Positions 26,663 through 32,455 of a stretch of 43,692 bases of DNA are shown here, in pieces. Numbering within the stretch: position 1 is the stretch's first letter; every line of letters begins with the position of its first letter. The stretch covers positions 1-43,692 of the forward strand of contig NZ_CALWUM010000017.1 in assembly GCF_944384765.1 (NCBI RefSeq). Reading direction: 5' to 3'. The translations under genes and the position numbers were made by a program. The DNA is from an uncultured Agathobaculum sp. GTDB lineage: Bacteria > Bacillota > Clostridia > Oscillospirales > Butyricicoccaceae. A model generated the notes under the pieces. It searched no databases. It was not told the DNA's origin and saw nothing but the letters and a program-made list of their open reading frames with translations.

Positions 26663-27517
26663 TCAGGCGTTTGCCGGCAGGAACAGCAGGTTGAGATCGA
26701 CCGGCCCCTGCACGCCGTCCACTGTGCCCTCGTCGGTGTACTGCCACATGGCAAAGCCGCCGGTCAGGGACGGGGCAGCCGCGTATTCCGCATACCAGAT
26801 GGGGTAATGGTCGAGCTGCTCCATGTCATACATATTCTGCGCCCAGTCGTTGTTGGTGTAAACCATAGGGATGTATCCCGCCTCATAGATGCGCTCGCAG
26901 AAGGCGAGGGCATTGGCGGTCGCCTGTTCGCCGGTCAGGCCGTCCGTGCGCGCCTGGTCGGCGGTGTATTCCTCCTGGTCGTAGACAACCGGGTAATCGA
27001 CCGGATAGCCGTCGATCAGCTCGAGCAGGTAGTCCGCTTCCTCAAGGGCCTCCTGCTCGCTCAGCGCCTGGGAAAACAGATAGACGCCGACGTGCAGGCC
27101 CGCGGCGGCCGCGCCCTCGATGTTCTGCGCGAACAGATCGTCCGGCACGATGCGGCCGGTCTCGTAGCCGCGGTAGGCGGCGCGGACGAACACATAGTCG
27201 ATACCCGCGGCCTTGACCGCGTTCCAGTCGATCGTGCCCTGATAGGTGGACACATCGATACCGAGCGAAGCGGCGACGTTATCCTCGTCACTCTGATAAG
27301 TAAAGTAGGCGCCGCCGGTCTCAAGCAGGGCCGGGTCGACTTCGATATTGCGCAGGCCGAGGGCATTTTCAATGATGCTGTGCTGTGCGCGGTAGGTGAA
27401 AACAGCCGCCGCTGCTGCGGCGATGACGATGAGCAGCGCGAGCAGCAGCAGGGCGATGCGTCTGGCTTTTTTGTTGACGCGGCGCTGCGGCCGGCGCGGA
27501 TATAAAGGCTGGCTCAT
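26663..27517 (-). CDS. glycoside hydrolase family 25 protein (lysozyme-like)
   Basis: A 284-residue surface protein: a short basic N-terminus, one membrane anchor (IALLLLALLIVIAAAAAAVF, about residues 22-41), a linker and a GH25 domain from LGIDVSTYQGTIDWNAV. Active-site features include the N-terminal DVS strand, YPVVYDQEEY (candidate acidic residues), MVYTNNDW, IWYAEYAA and the C-terminal FAMWQYTDEGTVDGVQGPVDLNL. It would cut muramic-acid linkages in peptidoglycan. ATG 27517 has GGAG five bases away. It stands outside the prophage, so it is more likely a host wall enzyme than a phage lysin. Confidence 0.88.
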   Translation of the reverse strand: MSQPLYPRRPQRRVNKKARRIALLLLALLIVIAAAAAAVFTYRAQHSIIENALGLRNIEVDPALLETGGAYFTYQSDEDNVAASLGIDVSTYQGTIDWNAVKAAGIDYVFVRAAYRGYETGRIVPDDLFAQNIEGAAAAGLHVGVYLFSQALSEQEALEEADYLLELIDGYPVDYPVVYDQEEYTADQARTDGLTGEQATANALAFCERIYEAGYIPMVYTNNDWAQNMYDMEQLDHYPIWYAEYAAAPSLTGGFAMWQYTDEGTVDGVQGPVDLNLLFLPANA

Positions 27518-27620
27518 AAGCACTCCTTGCAGTCGGAAAAATCACATAGGAGCATTATAGCACAAAAAACGCCGGGTTTCTACATCTAACCGCAAGACAA
27601 TGCCGCCTGCAAAAAAATGT

Positions 27621-27980
27621 TTACAAATAGCGGCAGCTGCATCGTTCGGGGTGGCAGCGGTGATAGGTGACCGTGACCGGGCGGGGATACCGGCGGCGCA
27701 GGATGCGGCGCGCCTGCGCCGGTGTAACCGCATCCTCAAGCGCAAGCGCGGTGTCTGTCCGACGGATGCGCCGCCCATCGGGCAGTTCGAAGAAAAAGCA
27801 GGGATAATGCTTGCCATCGCGCATGTCAAAGCCCTCGAGCACGCCCTGGACCGAAGGATGGAGGAGCTGCCCGAGCAGGGCGGAGAGCAGCAGAAAGGGC
27901 GCGGTGAGAAGGTTGACGGCCGCGCGGAGTAGCTTTTCCGGCGGGGTGAGTGAAGCATAGTCACCTGAAAGAAAACGCAT
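27621..27980 (-). CDS. small hypothetical protein with one membrane segment
   Basis: A 119-residue protein not recognised. Residues about 17-42 (LLRAAVNLLTAPFLLLSALLGQL) form a hydrophobic segment. The rest is basic, with DGKHYPCFFFELPDGRRIRRTD and a C-terminal arginine- and cysteine-rich end (YHRCHPERCSCRYL) that could bind a metal. The chosen ATG has AAAGGCAG upstream, a moderate site. It is the last host gene before the prophage. Confidence 0.55.
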   Translation of the reverse strand: MRFLSGDYASLTPPEKLLRAAVNLLTAPFLLLSALLGQLLHPSVQGVLEGFDMRDGKHYPCFFFELPDGRRIRRTDTALALEDAVTPAQARRILRRRYPRPVTVTYHRCHPERCSCRYL

Positions 27981-28108
27981 ACCGGTCAGCTGCCTTTCGT
28001 GTGGATTTGTTTTTAGTGTAGCAGCTGCGCCAGGTGCAGACAAGCAAATCTGTGTAAAATCCCGCAGCAGGGCATATATACAGCTGGGGAGGCTTTGAAA
28101 GGGAAAAC

Positions 28109-28140
28109 AAAAAGCTGTGAACCAATGTTCACAGCTTTTT
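28109..28140 (-). terminator. host terminator of the split tRNA-Lys gene
   Basis: A perfect 14-bp stem (28109-28122 with 28127-28140) with loop CAAT and T-runs on both sides begins two bases after the CCA end of the tRNA fragment. It is the tRNA gene's own terminator, now cut off from the tRNA promoter by the prophage. Confidence 0.85.
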
Positions 28141-28141
28141 G

Positions 28142-28187
28142 TGGTGACCCAGCGGGGATTCGAACCCCGGACACCCTGCTTAAAAGG
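28142..28187 (-). other. attL: 3' part of tRNA-Lys(UUU), from anticodon loop to CCA
   Basis: Read on the minus strand this begins in the anticodon loop (CCTTTTAAGCAGG), continues through the variable loop and the T arm (GGGGTTCGAATCCCC) and ends GGGTCACCA. The base-paired partner of GCAGG, which a complete gene needs just upstream, is absent: bases past 28187 read GAGACGG instead. The fragment is therefore the host 3' end left at one junction by integration in the anticodon loop region. The complete tRNA should be rebuilt at the other junction from host 5' and phage 3' sequence. Confidence 0.88.
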
Positions 28188-28245
28188 GAGACGGTGAAAA
28201 CGATAAAGTATAGGCATTATGCGGTTTTTCGACAGCTGTGCTTAG

Positions 28246-28268
28246 CTACTCCCACACCTACTCCCACA
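28246..28268. repeat. two direct repeats between attL and integrase stop
   Basis: CTACTCCCACA occurs at 28246-28256 and 28258-28268, a 12-base period, ending exactly at the integrase stop codon. Position and spacing fit arm-type sites bound by the N-terminal domain of a tyrosine recombinase (inference). Confidence 0.6.
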
Positions 28269-29354
28269 TTATACGATGCCTGTCACCACCTTGCCGCTTT
28301 GGCGCGCGCTATCAAGCTGGATGATCTGAGCGGCCGCGCTGGCGAATGCAGCGTCCGACAGGTGGGTGTAAATCTGCGAGGTCATAGCGATAGTTGCGTG
28401 TCCCAGCAAATCCTTTGCAACGTTGATCGGCACACCTGCGGTTTGTAAATCTGTCGCATAAGTGTGTCTCAGACAGTACGGTGTTAGATCATCTGCAACC
28501 GGATTTGTGACCAATGCACCACGGTATGTTTGTGCACCCATTTCGAGCGCCAGCGCATGGCGGAAGGATTCCCACATCTGCCGCATGGATGTTTTGGTGT
28601 GAGGTCGGCCGGTTGTCGGCTGGGTGAAGATATAGCCGCTCTCTTGCCGAGCCGACAGCAGCGCATGTTTGAGCGACGGGGACAGCGGCACGCGCCGGTC
28701 ACCGTAATTAGTCTTGCTGCTGTGCAGTGTCACGACCGCGCCGGCGAAATCGATATCCTCCCAGCACGCCTTGCGCGTCTCGTCTGGCCGGGCGCCGGTG
28801 TAAAGCATAAACAAGACCCACAGCCCCGCGCGATGGTGCGCACAGGTAGCGAGAATGTGTCTGCGCTCATCATCTGTGATGCTACGGTGCGTCCCGCTCG
28901 TGGTCTCTGGCATAGTCAGCGCCTCGGCGGGATCATATATAATCACGCGGTCAATGCGCGCTTGCCGGAATGCGCCGCGGATCAGGTTGCGCAACTTATT
29001 TGCGTGGCTTGCCGACTGCCCGGCAGAGCTGTTGAGAATTCGCTGCAGATCGATCGGCCGCACGTCTCGGAGCCGACGGTCTCCGATGGCCGGGAAAACA
29101 TAGTTTTTGCAGTAAGACAGCAGCTGGCTATAGGTGCGTGGTGTGACCGCATCCTTTTTATATGTTTCAAGGTAATCAGTAAACCACTTTCGGACGGGTG
29201 TTTTATCGTTCGTGACGATCATGCCGCTTTCAAGCGCTGCCCGCTTTTCATCTACTTTGCGCCATAGCTCGCGCTGCGTTTTGGCGCGCACATCGTACCG
29301 TCTTCCTTCAAAGCTGAAGGATTCGCGGTAAAAGCCATCTTTGCCTTTTTTCAT
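28269..29354 (-). CDS. int: site-specific tyrosine recombinase (phage integrase)
   Basis: A 361-residue integrase that should catalyse insertion and excision at tRNA-Lys. An N-terminal arm-binding domain (KGKDGFYRESFSFEGRRYDV) is followed by a SAM-like core-binding domain (VRKWFTDYLETYKKDAVTPRTYSQL) and the catalytic domain. The active residues are visible: R in TGARPDETR, H and R in CLRHTYA, H in LLGHATI and the nucleophile Y in IYTHLSD. ATG 29354 is chosen because AGGAGG lies nine bases upstream; an in-frame upstream extension has no site. It points toward attL, the usual orientation. Confidence 0.95.
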   Translation of the reverse strand: MKKGKDGFYRESFSFEGRRYDVRAKTQRELWRKVDEKRAALESGMIVTNDKTPVRKWFTDYLETYKKDAVTPRTYSQLLSYCKNYVFPAIGDRRLRDVRPIDLQRILNSSAGQSASHANKLRNLIRGAFRQARIDRVIIYDPAEALTMPETTSGTHRSITDDERRHILATCAHHRAGLWVLFMLYTGARPDETRKACWEDIDFAGAVVTLHSSKTNYGDRRVPLSPSLKHALLSARQESGYIFTQPTTGRPHTKTSMRQMWESFRHALALEMGAQTYRGALVTNPVADDLTPYCLRHTYATDLQTAGVPINVAKDLLGHATIAMTSQIYTHLSDAAFASAAAQIIQLDSARQSGKVVTGIV

Positions 29355-29382
29355 TGCGTGATACCTCCTATTGTGATACAAT
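29354..29382 (+). promoter_or_regulatory. plus-strand promoter overlapping the integrase start
   Basis: TTGCGT (29354-29359), a 17-base spacer and TACAAT (29377-29382) with an extended -10 TG at 29374-29375. It overlaps the integrase start codon and ribosome site on the other strand. TATTGT-GAT-ACAATA (29369-29383), a perfect dyad, covers the -10. Confidence 0.6.
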
Positions 29383-29388
29383 AAGAGG

Positions 29389-29458
29389 GTAGAGACCGCC
29401 TAAAAGTTTCTACCCTCATGTCCCGCTCTGGTGCGCCAACACCGGGGCGGGATTTTTT
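29389..29458 (+). ncRNA. predicted ~70-nt small RNA next to int
   Basis: From the expected start at about 29389 a short RNA would end at the T-run 29453-29458. A strong terminator stem, TCCCGCTCTGGTG (29421-29433) with 29440-29452, allows two G-U pairs. Upstream a second stem, GAGGGTAGA (29385-29393) with TCTACCCTC (29409-29417), may form partly. No plus-strand gene lies upstream that this terminator could serve, and the minus strand has no T-tract, so a dedicated short transcript is the simplest reading. Function unknown; it diverges from int, with its promoter overlapping the int start. Confidence 0.55.
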
Positions 29459-29459
29459 A

Positions 29460-29487
29460 TTCGATAGGAATAGTTATCTCTATCGAA
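29460..29487. repeat. 8-bp inverted repeat near int
   Basis: TTCGATAG (29460-29467) and CTATCGAA (29480-29487) are perfect arms with a 12-base spacer, right after the small RNA terminator. A protein-binding site (excisionase or regulator) is possible. The rest of 29488-29594 shows nothing recognisable. Confidence 0.45.
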
Positions 29488-29594
29488 ACAGTATACTCAG
29501 AAAAATTAAGGTCCACTGGAAAATCGGTGCTATGGGCCGGAAAATTCTCCCCATCAGCTCAAAGTTTCATAAGCCGACACTTAAGATTACATCA

Positions 29595-30122
29595 TCATTG
29601 CACTTCAAATGTTTTAAACAAGACAGGATTACCAATAAATGGCCCAACTTCGATTTCAACAGGGGATTCACTGGATAACACATAAGCGTTCTGGCATCCA
29701 GTCAAAGATGCGCCCGGCTTTAATTGCTTTTGGCCGATACTGGCATCATATACTGATGCATCCGCAACTATGGCCATGTCAAGCTGTACGCCATCCTGGA
29801 AAGCGTTCATGGTAACAGCGACAAATGGGGCGATAGTCTCGTCAGAATTATTTGTAAAGTCATAGTTGACAACAATGATTTTATTGCCGTCGAGGTCGGT
29901 TCCAAAAGTACAATCCCCTATAGTTACGTCGTAATCATCGACCGCACCTGAATCTGTGGGTTCCGGCTCTGAGGGTTCTTCTGGCGTTTCTTCCTGCTGA
30001 GATTCTGCGGGTGCGCCTCCAGATGCACTATCAGTTCCAGACGCGGAAGAATCCCCGCCGCACGCGGTCAGCGAAAGCGCCATAAATGCCGCAAAGATCA
30101 TTGCCAATACTCTCTTTTTCAT
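29595..30122 (-). CDS. DUF5067 domain lipoprotein carried by the prophage
   Basis: A 175-residue lipoprotein: signal peptide with lipobox LTAC (C21), an acidic serine/proline-rich linker to about residue 62, then a DUF5067-like domain (YDVTIGDCTFGTDLDGNKIIVVNYDFTNNSDE and LKPGASLTGCQNAYVL). Such lipoproteins are frequent between the integrase and repressor of Firmicute prophages, where they act as cargo expressed in the lysogen; the function is not known. GGAGG precedes the ATG. Its codons are more AT-rich than the host genes. Confidence 0.8.
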   Translation of the reverse strand: MKKRVLAMIFAAFMALSLTACGGDSSASGTDSASGGAPAESQQEETPEEPSEPEPTDSGAVDDYDVTIGDCTFGTDLDGNKIIVVNYDFTNNSDETIAPFVAVTMNAFQDGVQLDMAIVADASVYDASIGQKQLKPGASLTGCQNAYVLSSESPVEIEVGPFIGNPVLFKTFEVQ

Positions 30123-30137
30123 GGTTTCCTCCTTTGA

Positions 30138-30165
30138 TTGACAAATAGTGCCAATCTTGTATAAT
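30138..30165 (+). promoter_or_regulatory. consensus promoter of a second predicted small RNA
   Basis: TTGACA (30138-30143), a 16-base spacer and TATAAT (30160-30165), pointing away from the lipoprotein gene. Both hexamers are perfect consensus. Confidence 0.75.
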
Positions 30166-30171
30166 ATATTT

Positions 30172-30240
30172 GGAGAGTGTAGTTACCAGATTGTACTTTC
30201 CGTAAGACCGTCAAGGGGTAGGAGCCTTGGCGGTCTTTTC
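30172..30240 (+). ncRNA. predicted ~69-nt small RNA between lipoprotein and repressor
   Basis: The transcript from the consensus promoter would begin near 30172 and stop at a terminator whose perfect 12-bp stem, AGACCGTCAAGG (30205-30216) with CCTTGGCGGTCT (30225-30236), is followed by TTTTC. Only about 33 bases precede the stem and no open frame with a ribosome site fits. Both flanking genes are on the minus strand, so the terminator has no other plus-strand client, and the minus strand lacks a T-tract. The remaining bases, 30241-30342, hold nothing recognised. Confidence 0.6.
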
Positions 30241-30342
30241 ATTTATAAGTCCAGATTATTGGGCATCATTTATGCTTGTCAACTAATTTACATTGAGAAT
30301 ATGCGAAGTTATGATATGCTTATCTTGCCGAACAAATGTTCT

Positions 30343-30918
30343 TTATTTGTTAGAATCAGAGGATTCTCCGGCTTTTGATAAATAGGATGGAAAAGTGTTT
30401 ATCCAGCCCGTAAGATCGTCTAACTCCCTTTGTAATTCCGAGCGGAAATATTGCTCTTTTAGTTGCTGCTTGCTCATAGGTGCACTACGAGTTGCATTAA
30501 AGTCTTCGACAGACTGGAGATATTCATCAGTATAGAGACTGGTATAAACCGCGCGTTCAATAAGCATTTTATAGCGCAGAAGCAGTTCGGCAAGATGCAT
30601 ATGATAAACTTCGGTATCTTCCGGCCTTGCAAGTTTGTCTTTACTCCATTTCAAAATACCATGAAGCTGAGTATTGACGAGTTGTTCTGACTGAGATTCT
30701 GAATGTTTCTCAACTAGATCAGACTTTAAAACTTCAAAATAGTTAGCGAGCATCTCGATCTTATCAATACGAGGATATTTATTACCATTATACCAATCAT
30801 TGAAAGTAGTATATTTGATTCCGAGGTCTTCACATACTTGATTCCGATCTTTTCCAAATCGCTGCATTAAACGCCGAAGGTTTTGAGAGAAAACTTCTTT
30901 ATTTCCCAGATCGCTCAT
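30343..30918 (-). CDS. XRE/CI-type prophage repressor without peptidase domain
   Basis: A 191-residue regulator. The N-terminal helix-turn-helix (NLRRLMQRFGKDRNQVCEDLGIKYTTFNDWYNGNKYPRIDKIEMLANYF) covers residues 13-62. The C-terminal part is helical, without the S24 peptidase motifs used for RecA-driven self-cleavage. It is transcribed away from a small Cro-type gene across a spacer with operator repeats, the typical lysogeny switch. AAAGGAGG is six bases before the ATG. Induction probably needs a factor other than self-cleavage (inference). Confidence 0.85.
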   Translation of the reverse strand: MSDLGNKEVFSQNLRRLMQRFGKDRNQVCEDLGIKYTTFNDWYNGNKYPRIDKIEMLANYFEVLKSDLVEKHSESQSEQLVNTQLHGILKWSKDKLARPEDTEVYHMHLAELLLRYKMLIERAVYTSLYTDEYLQSVEDFNATRSAPMSKQQLKEQYFRSELQRELDDLTGWINTFPSYLSKAGESSDSNK

Positions 30919-30940
30919 GGCGCACCTCCTTTATATTTTC

Positions 30941-30969
30941 ATTGTACGGCATAGGCGTAAAAAAATCAA
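30941..30969 (-). promoter_or_regulatory. repressor promoter with a degenerate operator in its spacer
   Basis: On the minus strand TTGATT (30969-30964), a 17-base spacer and TACAAT (30946-30941). The plus-strand sequence ACGG-CATAG-GCGT (30946-30958) inside it differs at one base from the switch operators, suggesting autoregulation. Confidence 0.7.
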
Positions 30970-30987
30970 GATAAAAATAAAAAAATT

Positions 30988-31020
30988 ACGCATAAAGCGT
31001 TGACTATACGCTTTAAGCGT
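30988..31020. promoter_or_regulatory. switch operators O1 and O2
   Basis: ACGC-ATAAA-GCGT (30988-31000) and ACGC-TTTAA-GCGT (31008-31020) are dyads with centres 20 bases apart, two helical turns, as expected for cooperative repressor binding. O1 touches the -35 of the cro-type promoter and O2 fills its spacer. Confidence 0.8.
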
Positions 31021-31028
31021 GATATGAT
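31000..31028 (+). promoter_or_regulatory. early lytic promoter of the cro-type gene
   Basis: TTGACT (31000-31005), a 17-base spacer and TATGAT (31023-31028). It lies directly under operators O1 and O2, so repressor binding would block it. Confidence 0.8.
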
Positions 31029-31042
31029 ATAACCGAAAGGAG

Positions 31043-31261
31043 ATGATGAAGTTGAGAATAACACTAAAAGCTGCACGGATGAATATGTCTTTAACTCAAA
31101 AAGAAGCCGCAAAAAGACTTGGAGTTACTGTTGATACTCTGAGAAACTGGGAAAACGGGAAAAGCTACCCAGATGCAATGCGGATTCGACGAATTGAAGA
31201 AATATATGATGTTCATTACGATGATCTTATTTTTTTACCCAAAAAAACGCTTAAAGCGTAA
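31043..31261 (+). CDS. small XRE/Cro-type regulator
   Basis: A 72-residue protein that is almost all one helix-turn-helix domain (MSLTQKEAAKRLGVTVDTLRNWENGKSYPD). It is the first rightward gene and fits the Cro role, opposing the repressor. The start is unclear: ATG 31043 and 31046 are very close to AAAGGAG, and TTG 31052 has ideal nine-base spacing; the family usually begins MKLRITLK or similar. Its stop codon lies inside a third copy of the switch operator. Confidence 0.85.
   Translation: MMKLRITLKAARMNMSLTQKEAAKRLGVTVDTLRNWENGKSYPDAMRIRRIEEIYDVHYDDLIFLPKKTLKA
31247..31259. promoter_or_regulatory. third switch operator overlapping the cro-type stop codon
   Basis: ACGC-TTAAA-GCGT is the exact reverse complement of O2, 239 bases downstream of it. 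It covers the last codons and the first base of the TAA stop. A downstream auxiliary operator for looping or a transcriptional roadblock is a possible role. Confidence 0.7.
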
Positions 31262-31276
31262 TGTATGGAGGGCGTC

Positions 31277-31577
31277 ATGAACGACATCATCAACATTGAC
31301 GGCAAGGAGGTGATGATTATGAAAACAAATCCAAGCTTTTAGCAAGGCTGATGACCGCAGCTATGCCGAACTTCGGCAGGAGGTCAAACGCGACCTTGAG
31401 CGGCTGTATCCAAATGCCGTGATACTGACGCTTAAGCAGGCCGCGACGGCCTATGGATACACGGATGCGAAGTCCGCGAAGGACAACATCGGTGCGCCGC
31501 GCATTCCCGGCGACCGGCGCGTGGTTTACTATTTAGGCGATATCGCCAGCGATATTGCAAGAAAGAGAATGGGGTGA
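31277..31577 (+). pseudogene. small excisionase-like gene interrupted by a +1 frameshift
   Basis: Two good starts in one frame (ATG 31277 after GGAGGG, ATG 31319 after AAGGAGG) run into TAG at 31340-31342. From 31338 the next frame stays open for 79 codons to TGA 31575-31577 without any ATG. It reads like a genuine small DNA-binding protein (LTLKQAATAYGYTDAKSAKDN, then RIPGDRRVVYYLGDIASDIARK), similar in style to excisionase or AlpA-like winged helices. The junction TTT-TAG-C lets a phenylalanine tRNA slip forward one base from UUU to UUU at a stop codon. It is either a programmed +1 frameshift or a broken gene. The N-terminal MNDIINIDGKEV alternatively resembles the start of phage antirepressors. 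Confidence 0.6.
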
Positions 31578-31583
31578 TTCGAC

Positions 31584-31829
31584 ATGAAAAAACTTTTTAA
31601 TGTGGCTGCCTGCTGCTGCGCAGGCGTAATTGGAGCGGCTGCCGCGATGTGGGACGGCGGCTGGTGCAGTGGGATCATGTTTGCAATGGTTCTGATCGGC
31701 TGTGGCTGCGGGCTGTTCGTGGCCCTGCATGAGCTGGCCGTGATTCGTGCATTCGAGGAAAAGGAAGCGGAGGATGCCCGGCGCAGCGCGCGCAAGGCAG
31801 AGTTCTTCCGGGAGGTCAATAAACTGTGA
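31584..31829 (+). CDS. small prophage membrane protein
   Basis: An 81-residue protein with two adjoining hydrophobic segments (about residues 4-22 and 28-52), rich in cysteine, alanine and glycine, and a basic helical tail (EKEAEDARRSARKAEFF). It belongs to no family I recognise. The site upstream of the ATG is weak. Its stop overlaps the next start (GTGA). Confidence 0.55.
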   Translation: MKKLFNVAACCCAGVIGAAAAMWDGGWCSGIMFAMVLIGCGCGLFVALHELAVIRAFEEKEAEDARRSARKAEFFREVNKL

Positions 31830-32236
31830 AACAGCCCAATAAAACCGTGCACAGAATTGTCTGGCGCCATCCGCGCGGCCGGTTTGATGTGATCGAGTTC
31901 CAGGGGACAAGCCCACTAGGCACACCATACCGCATCCGCGAAGCCGTACTTACCCCGGAGCGCGACGCGCGCGGCATCCTGCATAAGGAAAAGCCGCCCG
32001 AGCCGGAATTCACGGTCCGCAAATCCACCGCCCGCAGGCACTCCTACCGGCGCATTGGCCGCAAGGAAGCCGTCATGATCGCGGATATGTATCAGGCAGG
32101 GTACAGCTGCAACCGCATTGCGCAGGCACTGGGCCGTGATCACACCAGCATCGGCGAGTTTATCCGGAGAAACCGGATCACAAGAAAAATGCCGCCCCGG
32201 AACTGCAATCCCGAGACGGCGAAGAAAAAATTATGA
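31826..32236 (+). CDS. prophage helix-turn-helix protein
   Basis: A 136-residue basic protein. Residues about 75-115 form a helix-turn-helix of the resolvase or sigma-like kind (RKEAVMIADMYQAGYSCNRIAQALGRDHTSIGEFIRRNRI), so it is probably DNA-binding. The first 70 residues are beta-rich and unassigned. The GTG start overlaps the preceding stop by four bases, implying coupling. A role in early phage gene control is possible. Confidence 0.6.
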   Translation: MKQPNKTVHRIVWRHPRGRFDVIEFQGTSPLGTPYRIREAVLTPERDARGILHKEKPPEPEFTVRKSTARRHSYRRIGRKEAVMIADMYQAGYSCNRIAQALGRDHTSIGEFIRRNRITRKMPPRNCNPETAKKKL

Positions 32237-32275
32237 ATTCACTTTTATAATACCCGCAAGGAGGCGGGAAGTCAA

Positions 32276-32455
32276 ATGAAAATTGAAACATTAACCGAAA
32301 AAATCACAAACGGCAAGTTTTCCGCAATCGTGGATTACGCCAGCGATACGGCAAGTGTGGATATGGGCGACGGCAGTGAGCCGATCGCAATCCCGTTCGG
32401 CGCCGTAGACGGTCTTGCCGACTTCCTCGGCATCGTGAAAGAGAGGGTCGGCTGA
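32276..32455 (+). CDS. 59-residue hypothetical phage protein
   Basis: A short acidic protein starting MKIETLTEKITNGKFSAIVDY, with AGGAGG about nine bases before the ATG. Its stop overlaps the start of the ATPase gene (TGATG), so it is probably translated with it. It may be a partner of the ATPase, but no family is recognised. Confidence 0.65.
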   Translation: MKIETLTEKITNGKFSAIVDYASDTASVDMGDGSEPIAIPFGAVDGLADFLGIVKERVG

